Shown: positions 1 to 5,953, numbered from the stretch's first letter. The stretch is DNA of 11,868 nt from Clostridium sp. CAG:1219 (GCA_000433335.1 HF996719.1:8533-20400), one strand, 5' to 3'. Translations and numbers: made by a program. The notes: generated from the letters alone by a model not told the origin.

Positions 1-368
1 TCTAAACTGTCAGGTGAGAATAAAACTATTGGTATATCACCTACATGATCTGATAATTTTCTTATCTTTACATCATTTTTTAAAATGTTTTTTCTATTTA
101 ACCTATCTATACTATAATTTATCTTATTATTTATATCATCTTTACTATATTCTAAATTTATTTTACTAAATTCGCTTTCAAAATTTATTATTTCATTATC
201 TTTAACTGTTCTATATGATTTTCCAAATGCGGAAATATATATAGATTCTATTATATTAGTTTTACCTTGTGCATTATTTCCTACAAATAAGTTTATTCCA
301 TTAATAAATTCTATTTTTTGATATTTATAGTTTCTAAAATTAATAAGTTCTATATTTTTTAATTCCAT
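1..368 (-). CDS. recF: DNA replication/repair protein RecF, N-terminal part (cut by window edge)
   Basis: The frame reads 122 codons from an ATG at 366-368 down to position 3 and runs off the window, so only the N-terminal third of a protein usually about 360-370 residues long is present. The start MELKNIELINFRNY is typical of RecF, and residues 30-37 (GNNAQGKT) are the Walker A motif of this SMC/ABC-like ATPase. Near the cut, VLFSPDSL (residues 115-122) matches the conserved RecF segment ending in F-S-P-x-x-L. RecF binds gapped DNA and, with RecO and RecR, helps load RecA in recombinational repair. A GGAG Shine-Dalgarno lies 6 nt before the ATG. The gene is 67 bp downstream of dnaN on the same strand, the usual dnaA-dnaN-recF arrangement, and is probably cotranscribed with it. 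The identification is firm; the C-terminal signature and Walker B lie outside the window. Confidence 0.96.
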   Translation of the reverse strand, partial: MELKNIELINFRNYKYQKIEFINGINLFVGNNAQGKTNIIESIYISAFGKSYRTVKDNEIINFESEFSKINLEYSKDDINNKINYSIDRLNRKNILKNDVKIRKLSDHVGDIPIVLFSPDSL

Positions 369-389
369 ATACTTCTCCACACTTTGCAC

Positions 390-429
390 TTATAAAGTGA
401 GAATACATAAAAATATTCTCACTTTATAA
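390..429. repeat. Perfect 16-bp inverted repeat (hairpin) between dnaN and recF
   Basis: The arms 390-405 and 414-429 are exact reverse complements separated by the 8-nt loop 406-413. Neither outer flank carries a T-run in either direction, so it does not look like a classical intrinsic terminator. In the dnaN-recF transcript it would begin 6 nt after the dnaN stop codon and end about 11 nt before the recF Shine-Dalgarno. It could act as an RNA processing or stability hairpin, a weak attenuator that lowers recF relative to dnaN, or a protein-binding palindrome. The sequence alone does not decide between these. Confidence 0.85.
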
Positions 430-435
430 AATGTA

Positions 436-1554
436 TTAGTTATTTTTTAGTTTAATTGGTAATACAACATATATAAATTCATTTCCATTTACAGGTTTTA
501 TAAGTACTGGTGATACATCTGAATTAAATTCTATTACAATTTCACTATCATCAATTACTTTTAGAGCTTCTATAACATATCTTGGATTAAATCCTACCTC
601 TATATCTCTACCTTCTACAAATGCTGTTATTCCCTCTTTTGCATCTCCTGCATCACTGATACAACTTAGTGTTATTCCATCTATATTTACTTTAAGTTTA
701 ACTGGAGATTTCTTATCTTTTTCTTTATTTTCTCTAGCAAATAATGCTACCCTCTCAAAAGAATCAAGTAAATTTTTAGTTCTAACTTTTACTTTAGTAG
801 AACAATTTTCTGGTATTATTGTATTATAATTTAAAAAATCTCCTTCTATTATTCTACTTACTAAAATGCTATTCTCTATTTCAAATAGTGCTTGATTTTT
901 ATTTATTCCTATTCTAACCTTTTTATCTTCGTCATCAGATAATATTTTTAAAATTTCATTTAAAGTTCTACCTGGTATAATTGCTTTAAAATTATTTATA
1001 TTAGTATTACTTATTTTTTTTCTAAGAGATAATCTAAATCCATCAATTGCAACTACTGTTAAAATATTATCTTCTACTTTTATTAATGAGCCATTATATA
1101 CTGGTCTGTTTTCATCTGTGCTTACAGAAAATACAGTTCTTCTTACCATTTCTTTAAAATCTTTTTGTAAAATCTCTATTTGGTTATCCACATTAAACAC
1201 AGGTAGTTTTGTGAATTCATCTGGATTCATAATAGCTAGTTTAAATACACCTGTTGTAGACTTTAAAGTAAATATAGTTTCATCAACTATTATTTCTATT
1301 TCTTCATCCTCTATTCTTCTAACTATTTCATTTAATGTTTTTATATCTACAACTGTTTTTCCATTTTCTATAACATTACAATGAAATTTATGTTCACATC
1401 CTAATTCAAGATCATATGTAGTAAGTCTTACTTCACTGCCATATGCTTCTATAAGGACCCCTTCTTGTATAGGTAAAGTTGTTTTAGTTGCAGATGTTTT
1501 TGATACAACATTTAATCCATTTATTAATTCTTTTAAATTACATTTTATATTCAT
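436..1554 (-). CDS. dnaN: DNA polymerase III beta subunit (sliding clamp)
   Basis: This 372-residue protein has the normal length for the bacterial beta clamp (about 365-380). It starts MNIKCNLKEL and ends with a clamp-type C-terminus (residues about 355-372, including FIYVVLPIKL) that contributes to the peptide-binding pocket. The family is three copies of a similar fold, here roughly residues 1-125, 126-250 and 251-372. The clamp dimer encircles DNA and tethers the replicative polymerase and repair partners. An AAAGGA Shine-Dalgarno lies about 8 nt before the ATG. It follows dnaA on the same strand across a 351-bp gap that holds the unwinding part of oriC, and precedes recF. A perfect DnaA box occurs inside the gene at 1184-1192. 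No confident promoter was found just upstream, so transcription may come from dnaA or from a weak promoter within the DnaA-box cluster. Confidence 0.98.
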   Translation of the reverse strand: MNIKCNLKELINGLNVVSKTSATKTTLPIQEGVLIEAYGSEVRLTTYDLELGCEHKFHCNVIENGKTVVDIKTLNEIVRRIEDEEIEIIVDETIFTLKSTTGVFKLAIMNPDEFTKLPVFNVDNQIEILQKDFKEMVRRTVFSVSTDENRPVYNGSLIKVEDNILTVVAIDGFRLSLRKKISNTNINNFKAIIPGRTLNEILKILSDDEDKKVRIGINKNQALFEIENSILVSRIIEGDFLNYNTIIPENCSTKVKVRTKNLLDSFERVALFARENKEKDKKSPVKLKVNIDGITLSCISDAGDAKEGITAFVEGRDIEVGFNPRYVIEALKVIDDSEIVIEFNSDVSPVLIKPVNGNEFIYVVLPIKLKNN

Positions 1555-1576
1555 TTTTTATTTCCTTTCTTCCACA

Positions 1577-1596
1577 TTATGCACAGGTGTGGATAA
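1577..1596. promoter_or_regulatory. Inverted pair of DnaA boxes upstream of dnaN
   Basis: TTATGCACA (1577-1585, one mismatch) and TGTGGATAA (1588-1596, perfect) face each other with a GG spacer. The pair sits between the A/T unwinding tract and the dnaN Shine-Dalgarno, 22 nt before the dnaN start. It could anchor DnaA on the far side of the unwound region or let DnaA control dnaN expression; both roles are inferred. It matches 3351-3370 at 18 of 20 positions. Confidence 0.75.
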
Positions 1597-1616
1597 GTAA
1601 CTCCCCAAAAACAGAC

Positions 1617-1650
1617 ATAAATAATATATAATAATATATTATATAATTTA
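1617..1650. other. A/T-only DNA unwinding element (DUE)
   Basis: All 34 bases are A or T, with alternating TATA-like steps that melt easily. The tract directly abuts the DnaA-trio repeat, overlapping the first trio by two bases. This is the position of the first melted duplex in the B. subtilis origin, so initial strand opening is expected here. The role is inferred from composition and position. Confidence 0.85.
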
Positions 1651-1666
1651 GTAGTAGTAGTAGTAG
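1649..1666 (+). repeat. DnaA-trio array (six perfect TAG repeats)
   Basis: Six uninterrupted TAG triplets on the plus strand read 3'-GAT-5' repeats, the DnaA-trio motif on which a DnaA filament assembles on single-stranded DNA. The array is flanked by a DnaA box 13 nt away (1680-1688, TGTGGAAAA) on one side and the A/T unwinding tract on the other, the known order box-trios-DUE. Seen from the dnaN sense strand it reads as TAC/CTA repeats preceded by CTTTCA, as in B. subtilis. The trio role is established in that species and applied here by similarity. Confidence 0.9.
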
Positions 1667-1679
1667 GTATTGTTGAAAG

Positions 1680-1849
1680 TGTGGAAAACTACTTCAAACA
1701 TTTGATATAGCTCACATACATATTGTGTATAACTCTGTGGATAACTTGTTACATTTTTCCACAGAATATTTGTTTGTTGTGGATATTTTTACATTTTTTT
1801 ACTTATTCACACTTTTTCAACAGCATTATACACAGTTTTTTGTGGATAA
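1680..1849. promoter_or_regulatory. DnaA-box cluster of the oriC unwinding half
   Basis: Eight 9-mers match TTATCCACA or its complement with at most one mismatch: 1680-1688, 1724-1732, 1736-1744 (perfect), 1755-1763, 1778-1786, 1803-1811, 1826-1834 and 1841-1849 (perfect). The 1724 and 1736 boxes are tandem with a 12-bp period. The 1826 and 1841 boxes face each other across 6 nt. The box nearest the trios (1680-1688) is imperfect; in the B. subtilis model this is the one that guides DnaA onto the trio strand. Confidence 0.9.
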
Positions 1850-1905
1850 CTTTTTATGTGTAACAATTGTAAAATATTTTTGTAATATTTTTGTAATAAA
1901 ACGTT

Positions 1906-3303
1906 CTAATCCTCTATTGATAAGGATTTTTTGATATCGTCTATCAAAGATTTTGTTTCTGTTTTATTATCATATTCATCTTTTATTTTTGAATATGCAT
2001 GTAACACTGTAGAGTGATCTCTTCCCCCAAAATCTTTTCCTATACTAGGAAAAGACATATTGGCTATTTCACGACATAAGTACATTGCTATTTGTCGTGG
2101 AAATGCTACACTATTCGATCTTTTATCACTTACCATATCAGAAACTTTTATATTAAAGAATTTGCAAACTACTTGCATTATTAACTTACTTGTAATTACC
2201 TTAGTATTCCTTACAAGTATTGATTCAATTGTATTGTCTATAATATCATCTGTTAAAGGATTATTTGTAAAAGATGTATACGCTACTAATTTATTAAATA
2301 CTCCTTCTAATTCTCTTATATTTGACTTTACTCTTGTTGCTATTTTTACTAGCACCTCATCAGATATAACATATCTTTCTCTTTCTGCTTTTTTTCTTAA
2401 AATAGCAAGTCTTGTTTCAAAGTCAGGTGCTTGAATATCAACTGAAAGTCCCATTTCAAATCTTGTTTTTAGTCTATCTTCTAATTCAACAATCTCTTTT
2501 GGTGGTTTTTCAGATGTTAAAACTATTTGTTTTCCACTTTCAAATAAAGCATTAAAAGTATGAAAAAACTCTTCTTGACACTTTTCTTTACCAGCTAGAA
2601 ATTGTATATCATCTATTAGTAATAAATCTATATTTCTATATTTTCTTCTAAACACATCATTTTTATTAGTCATTATAGAAGTTATTACTTCATTTGCAAA
2701 TTCTTCGCCAGTACAATAGATTATTTTTGTATTAGGATTATTTTTATACATTTCGTTACCAATAGATTGCATAAGGTGTGTTTTTCCTAGTCCTACTCCT
2801 CCATATATAAATAAAGGATTATATTTTTTGCCAGGAGTTTCATATACAGCATAAGCTGCAGCATGGGCAAATCTATTGTTAGATCCTATTATAAAATTAT
2901 CAAAAGTATATTTTGGATTTAAATTAGGACAAGTAACTTCAACATTACTTTGAATGTTTAATGGAAATTGTCTTTCATTTTCTATTTTATCATTAGTGGT
3001 TTTTACTTCTATTTCTTCTTCTGTAAAGTTATCATCATCTTCTTCAGAAATTCTATCTTTAGATTCAAAAATAATTTTGTATGATTTTTTTGTTAAAAAT
3101 GATAAAGTATTTTCAATTAAATCTAGATACCTTTTCTTGCATATGTCAATATGGTAATTTGATGGTGATAAAAAGCAAATTGTATTATTATCCACAGCTC
3201 TTGGAATCATTACTTCTACATATGTTGCAAAACCAACAGGCGAAATCTCTTCGCTCAGTATTTCCAAGGCTTGAGACCATATTTGAATAATATTTTCTTC
3301 CAT
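1906..3303 (-). CDS. dnaA: Chromosomal replication initiator protein DnaA
   Basis: With the chosen start the protein is 465 residues. Domain I is about residues 1-80, an acidic variable linker spans about 85-125, the AAA+ domain about 130-345 and the C-terminal DNA-binding domain about 350-465. Visible motifs are Walker A GGVGLGKT (168-175), Walker B LLIDDIQF (228-235), the initiator-specific ssDNA-binding helix region around 212-222, sensor 2 IRELEG (329-334, Arg330) and the DnaA signature FGGRDHSTVLHA (425-436). ATP-bound DnaA binds DnaA boxes, melts oriC and loads the helicase, and also regulates its own gene. The frame stays open to a GTG at 3324, but AAAGGTGG lies 4 nt before the ATG at 3301-3303, which makes that ATG the likely start. 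The gene lies between two DnaA-box clusters, as in B. subtilis, and carries a perfect DnaA box inside it (3188-3196). Confidence 0.98.
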   Translation of the reverse strand: MEENIIQIWSQALEILSEEISPVGFATYVEVMIPRAVDNNTICFLSPSNYHIDICKKRYLDLIENTLSFLTKKSYKIIFESKDRISEEDDDNFTEEEIEVKTTNDKIENERQFPLNIQSNVEVTCPNLNPKYTFDNFIIGSNNRFAHAAAYAVYETPGKKYNPLFIYGGVGLGKTHLMQSIGNEMYKNNPNTKIIYCTGEEFANEVITSIMTNKNDVFRRKYRNIDLLLIDDIQFLAGKEKCQEEFFHTFNALFESGKQIVLTSEKPPKEIVELEDRLKTRFEMGLSVDIQAPDFETRLAILRKKAERERYVISDEVLVKIATRVKSNIRELEGVFNKLVAYTSFTNNPLTDDIIDNTIESILVRNTKVITSKLIMQVVCKFFNIKVSDMVSDKRSNSVAFPRQIAMYLCREIANMSFPSIGKDFGGRDHSTVLHAYSKIKDEYDNKTETKSLIDDIKKSLSIED

Positions 3304-3338
3304 AAAACCACCTTTCATAAACACTTGTTTTTAAAAAG

Positions 3339-3370
3339 TTATCCACAGAGTTATCCACAGGTGTTGATAA
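3339..3370. promoter_or_regulatory. DnaA boxes in the dnaA upstream region
   Basis: Two perfect TTATCCACA boxes lie in tandem with a 12-bp period (3339-3347 and 3351-3359). A third, inverted one-mismatch box follows after a GG spacer (3362-3370). They begin 36 nt upstream of the chosen dnaA start and probably lie in its promoter or leader, so they are good candidates for DnaA autoregulation and for the upstream oriC complex. The functions are inferred; the boxes are seen directly. Confidence 0.88.
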
Positions 3371-3533
3371 AATTTAAAATATGAAATAATATCACAAAGT
3401 AACATTACATAATTATTGTGGATTAAAAAAAATGTAGTATAAAATTTTAAAATAAGTTATTTGGATTTAATATATCATGTATTATAAAATTTTTCAAGTA
3501 TTTATCATTTTTTGTTAAATATTTTGAAAAACA

Positions 3534-3562
3534 TTGACAAATTAGCTCAAGTAATGTATAAT
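3534..3562 (+). promoter_or_regulatory. Consensus sigma-70/SigA promoter for rpmH
   Basis: An exact TTGACA (-35, 3534-3539) and an exact TATAAT (-10, 3557-3562) are separated by 17 bp, the optimal spacing. Transcription would start near 3569 and give a leader of about 70 nt before rpmH. It is the strongest promoter in the window, fitting high demand for a ribosomal protein, and probably also feeds rnpA, yidD, yidC and jag. Confidence 0.92.
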
Positions 3563-3640
3563 AGAAACACTTTGAGATTAAATTAGTGTCAGTTATATGG
3601 CATTTTTAAATAGGAAATTAAGTTTTGGGGGTGTAGTTTT

Positions 3641-3778
3641 ATGAAATTATCAACAAGTAATCCAAGTAATATTAAAAGAAAAAAAGTTCATGGTTTTAGA
3701 CAAAGAATGTCAACTGCTTCTGGTAGATCAGTTTTAAAAGCTAGAAGAGCCAAAGGTAGAAAAGTTATTAGTGCTTAA
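3641..3778 (+). CDS. rpmH: 50S ribosomal protein L34
   Basis: This 45-codon gene encodes a very basic protein with the L34 core [17 protein letters not shown] (residues 7-23) and the closing [11 protein letters not shown] (35-45). The family is normally 44-46 residues. L34 is a component of the large ribosomal subunit that binds 23S rRNA. A G-rich Shine-Dalgarno (GGGGGTG, 3627-3633) precedes the ATG by 7 nt. It is the first gene of the plus-strand operon, directly downstream of a consensus promoter and followed by a hairpin terminator before rnpA. That arrangement would make rpmH mRNA more abundant than the downstream messages. Confidence 0.98.
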   Translation: MKLSTSNPSNIKRKKVHGFRQRMSTASGRSVLKARRAKGRKVISA

Positions 3779-3789
3779 GACTGCTTAAA

Positions 3790-3821
3790 GGAAGTGGGTA
3801 TGTTTTTCATACTCACTTTTT
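3790..3821 (+). terminator. Intrinsic terminator / attenuator after rpmH
   Basis: The arms 3794-3802 and 3808-3816 pair over 9 bp (one G-T), extendable by the AA before and TT after. The loop is 5 nt, followed by a run of five T (3817-3821). Because rnpA begins only 22 nt later with no promoter between, it is probably a partial terminator that uncouples high rpmH expression from lower rnpA expression. Confidence 0.75.
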
Positions 3822-3843
3822 GTTCTAAATAGGGGAGAAGGGT

Positions 3844-4203
3844 ATGAAATTTACTTTTACAATAAAAAAGAATGGTACTTTTAAATATGTATTAAATAAG
3901 GGGAATTTTAAATCTTCCAAAAATATAAGTATTCATTGTGATAATAACATAAAGAAGAATATGAGAGATAAAAATTTTTTTGGAATTTGTATTTCTAAGA
4001 AAAATGGTAATAGTGTACAAAGAAATAAAATGAAACGTTGGATAAGAGAAATATATAAACAAGAAGAGCATAACTTAAAAAAAGGTTACAATATAGTAGT
4101 TTTATATAAAAAGAGTACAACTATTGATAAAATAGACTACTTTATTTTAGAAAATGAAGTTAAAAATTGTCTAGAGGAATTAGAACTTTATGAAAAAAAA
4201 TAA
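3844..4203 (+). CDS. rnpA: Ribonuclease P protein component
   Basis: This 119-residue, strongly basic protein is of normal length for RnpA. The conserved RNA-binding block lies at residues 51-69 (SKKNGNSVQRNKMKRWIRE); the usual R-N-R is R60-N61-K62 here, a conservative change. The opening IKKNGTFKYVLNKG matches the family's pattern of an N-terminal strand and helix (x-x-F-x-x-V-x-x-x-G). RnpA joins the RNase P RNA to cleave 5' leaders from pre-tRNAs. The Shine-Dalgarno is GGGGAGAAGGG just before the ATG. Its last 14 bases overlap the start of yidD, indicating translational coupling. The rpmH-rnpA-yidD-yidC-jag order supports the assignment. Confidence 0.96.
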   Translation: MKFTFTIKKNGTFKYVLNKGNFKSSKNISIHCDNNIKKNMRDKNFFGICISKKNGNSVQRNKMKRWIREIYKQEEHNLKKGYNIVVLYKKSTTIDKIDYFILENEVKNCLEELELYEKK

Positions 4204-4429
4204 ATGGATATTTTTGTTACCAAGAATAGTAGAAATATACTTAATTGAATTTTATCAAAAATATATTTCAAGATCACTTGGAAATAGATGTATTTATTAT
4301 CCTTCTTGTTCTGAGTATACTAAGCAAGCTGTTGACAAATATGGTATAATAAAAGGGAATATTTTAGGAATTTATAGAATACTAAGATGTAATCCATTTT
4401 CAAAGGGTGGAGTAGATAAATTAAAATAA
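4190..4429 (+). CDS. yidD: Membrane protein insertion efficiency factor YidD
   Basis: This 79-residue protein shows the YidD/DUF37 hallmarks: IEFYQKYISRSLGNRC (residues 19-34), YYPSCSEYTKQAV (36-48), and RILRCNPFSKGGVD (63-76), with conserved Cys34, Cys40 and Cys67. The N-terminal helix (about 5-25) is amphipathic and probably lies on the membrane. YidD is associated with the YidC/Sec insertion pathway, but its exact biochemical action is not well defined. The gene overlaps rnpA by 14 nt, with its Shine-Dalgarno AGAGGAA inside rnpA about 10 nt before the ATG, and is followed by yidC after 29 nt. An A8 run at its start (4193-4200) spans the overlap. Confidence 0.95.
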   Translation: MKKNKWIFLLPRIVEIYLIEFYQKYISRSLGNRCIYYPSCSEYTKQAVDKYGIIKGNILGIYRILRCNPFSKGGVDKLK

Positions 4430-4458
4430 TATAATATAAGTAAGAAATGAGGTAATTT

Positions 4459-5313
4459 ATGATAGCTACAATTGCTAGTTTTTTTGGTGTTATAATAAGA
4501 TTAATATATGACATAGTTAATAATAATTATTTGATTGCACTTTTAATATTTAGTTTTATTACGAAATTAATTTTATTTCCTCTTACAATAATGCAAATAA
4601 AATCAACTAATAAATTGCAATCTATAGCTCCAAAAGATGCACAGATAAGGGAAAAATATAAAAATGATAAGCAAAAACAAAATGAGGAACTAACAAAATT
4701 GTATAGTGAAAATAAGATTAATCCACTTGGAGGATGTTTACCACTTATAATTCAAATACCAATTATATTAGGAATGTTTTACATAGTTAGACAACCCTTA
4801 ACTTATATAACAAGAACTCCTGTAGAAGAAATTAAATCTTATACGGCTACTTATCTTAATAAAGAAGAAACTGAAGTTACAGAAAATGAGATGAAAGCAT
4901 ATGAAATACAGGTAGCAGAATCTAATAATTTAATTGATATGAATGTTGCATTTGGAATTAATCTTGGTGATATTCCATCAAACGTTTTTAGTAAAGATGA
5001 ATCTAAAAAGGCACATCCTATAGCGTTACTTATTCCAATACTTACTATAATATTATCTTATGTTCAATCAAGAGTTTTACAAAAAACATCTAATATGACT
5101 GAGGAACAAAAACAAATGCAAAAAACTAATAATTTAATGCTTCCAATAATGTCAGGTATTATTGCATATACAATGCCTCTTGCACTTGGTGTTTATTGGT
5201 TGTTTGGAAATATTTTACAAATAATACAACAACTTATAATTTCAAAAATAACAAAGCCTAAGGGGGAAGTATTGAAATTAAATAAAGGGGGAGCAATCAA
5301 TGAAAAAAAGTAG
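4459..5313 (+). CDS. yidC: Membrane protein insertase YidC/Oxa1 family
   Basis: This 284-residue protein has the Oxa1/YidC core: hydrophobic segments at about residues 23-46, 91-110, 186-206 and 226-262, and a charged cytoplasmic hairpin at about 47-88 (SIAPKDAQIREKY, typical of the coiled-coil C1 loop). NPLGGCLPLIIQIPI (88-102) is a family signature. The position of the conserved hydrophilic-groove arginine appears to be Lys36 (FITKLILFP), keeping the positive charge. Unlike SpoIIIJ of B. subtilis, no N-terminal lipoprotein signal with a cysteine is seen; the protein begins with a short membrane-associated helix. It inserts and folds membrane proteins with or without SecYEG. GAGGT precedes the ATG by 7 nt. 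Its 3' end overlaps jag by 14 nt and contains the jag Shine-Dalgarno. Confidence 0.96.
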   Translation: MIATIASFFGVIIRLIYDIVNNNYLIALLIFSFITKLILFPLTIMQIKSTNKLQSIAPKDAQIREKYKNDKQKQNEELTKLYSENKINPLGGCLPLIIQIPIILGMFYIVRQPLTYITRTPVEEIKSYTATYLNKEETEVTENEMKAYEIQVAESNNLIDMNVAFGINLGDIPSNVFSKDESKKAHPIALLIPILTIILSYVQSRVLQKTSNMTEEQKQMQKTNNLMLPIMSGIIAYTMPLALGVYWLFGNILQIIQQLIISKITKPKGEVLKLNKGGAINEKK

Positions 5314-5953
5314 TGAACAATATGGAAAAACAGTAGAAGAGGCTATAAGAAAAGGATTAGAAGAACTAAAAGTCTCTAGAGATGATGTAAAAGTAGAAAT
5401 ATTAGAAGAACCATCAAATGGTGGAATACTAGGAATGATTTCAGCTAAAATGGCTAAAGTAAGAGTTACAGTTGATAAGAAAATAAGCGATAGTGTAGCA
5501 GAAAAAACAATTGAAAAAGTAGAAAAAATATTGAAAGAAATATTTGATATTACAGGAGAAAGTAGTATATCTTATAGTGTAAATAGAAGTGAAAATCAAA
5601 TAATTGTTAATATTAAAGGGGATAACGTATCTCACTTAATAGGGTATAAAGGTAAAACAATTGAATCTATTCAATCAGTTTTAAATTCTATTTTACAAAA
5701 AGAAGATGAAGAATATGCTAAAGTATTCTTAGAAATAAATGATTATAAAAAACAAAAAGAAGAAAAATTAAGACGTCTTGCAAATAAGATGGCAGAAAAC
5801 GTAATAAGATTTAGAAAACCAATTAAATTAGAACCAATGTCTGCATATGAAAGACTTATAATACATAGCGAACTTGCAAATAGAGATGATGTAGAAACTG
5901 AATCATTTGGTGAAGAACCAAGAAGAAGAGTTGTTATAAGAAAAAAATATTAA
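5300..5953 (+). CDS. jag: RNA-binding protein KhpB/Jag (Jag-N, KH and R3H domains)
   Basis: The 217-residue protein has all three family modules. The Jag N-terminal domain is about residues 1-57 (YGKTVEEAIRKGLEEL and GGILGMISAKMAKVRV). The KH domain is about 80-150 with its GxxG loop GYKG at 115-118 (LIGYKGKTIESIQSVLN). The R3H domain is about 157-217 with the R-x-x-x-H pair Arg185 and His189 and the closing SFGEEPRRRVVI. KhpB binds many RNAs, acting with KhpA in characterised Firmicutes, and influences cell elongation and envelope synthesis. The start is fixed by AAAGGGGGAG six nt upstream, inside yidC. The 14-nt overlap implies coupling with yidC. A terminator follows one base after the stop codon. 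Confidence 0.96.
   Translation: MKKSSEQYGKTVEEAIRKGLEELKVSRDDVKVEILEEPSNGGILGMISAKMAKVRVTVDKKISDSVAEKTIEKVEKILKEIFDITGESSISYSVNRSENQIIVNIKGDNVSHLIGYKGKTIESIQSVLNSILQKEDEEYAKVFLEINDYKKQKEEKLRRLANKMAENVIRFRKPIKLEPMSAYERLIIHSELANRDDVETESFGEEPRRRVVIRKKY

Larger units (their letters stand above)
1555..1905. other. oriC: oriC, unwinding half (dnaA-dnaN intergenic region)
   Basis: This 351-bp gene-free stretch has the architecture of the downstream oriC half of Bacillus subtilis (incC). Perfect DnaA boxes (TTATCCACA or its complement) are at 1588-1596, 1736-1744 and 1841-1849. One-mismatch boxes are at 1577-1585, 1680-1688, 1724-1732, 1755-1763, 1778-1786, 1803-1811 and 1826-1834. A run of DnaA-trios (1649-1666) and a pure A/T tract (1617-1650) lie between the box cluster and the dnaN-proximal boxes. 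A short 69-codon open frame across this region is a chance reading of DnaA boxes. An 11-bp tandem duplication (1873-1883 and 1884-1894) lies next to the dnaA stop codon. Origin function is inferred from this architecture and gene context, but both agree strongly. Confidence 0.94.
3304..3640. other. oriC: oriC, upstream half (dnaA-rpmH divergent intergenic region)
   Basis: This 337-bp gene-free stretch separates the two divergent operons. It holds the dnaA Shine-Dalgarno (3308-3315), two perfect tandem DnaA boxes (3339-3347, 3351-3359), near-matches at 3362-3370 (TGTTGATAA) and 3417-3425 (TGTGGATTA), and the rpmH promoter (3534-3562). The centre (about 3371-3530) is A/T-rich without other motifs I can name. 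No good sigma-70 dnaA promoter was recognised on the minus strand, although one must be nearby. The layout matches the upstream DnaA-box half of bipartite Firmicute origins. Confidence 0.88.

Noticed and set aside
1725..1934. A 69-codon plus-strand open frame across the oriC gap
   Set aside because: It is composed of DnaA boxes and A/T-rich spacer, has no convincing ribosome binding site, and runs into the 3' end of dnaA on the opposite strand.
2065..2080. A TATTTCACGACATAAG sequence in dnaA resembling half of parS
   Set aside because: Only the left half matches; the right half is not complementary, so it lacks the palindrome ParB needs.
2060..2434. A 124-codon plus-strand open frame opposite dnaA
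   Set aside because: It is an antisense shadow of the conserved dnaA coding sequence and shows no family motif.
3546..3576. An imperfect inverted repeat (CTCAA ... TTGAG) flanking the rpmH -10
   Set aside because: The arms are only five bases and imperfect beyond that, which is expected by chance in this composition.
3585..3604. A 7-bp hairpin with two G-T pairs in the rpmH leader
   Set aside because: The stem is weak and short and does not match a ribosomal-protein leader I can name.
4320..4514. A 64-codon minus-strand open frame opposite yidD and the start of yidC
   Set aside because: It lies antisense to two well-identified genes, resembles no family I know, and is expected by chance in A/T-rich DNA.
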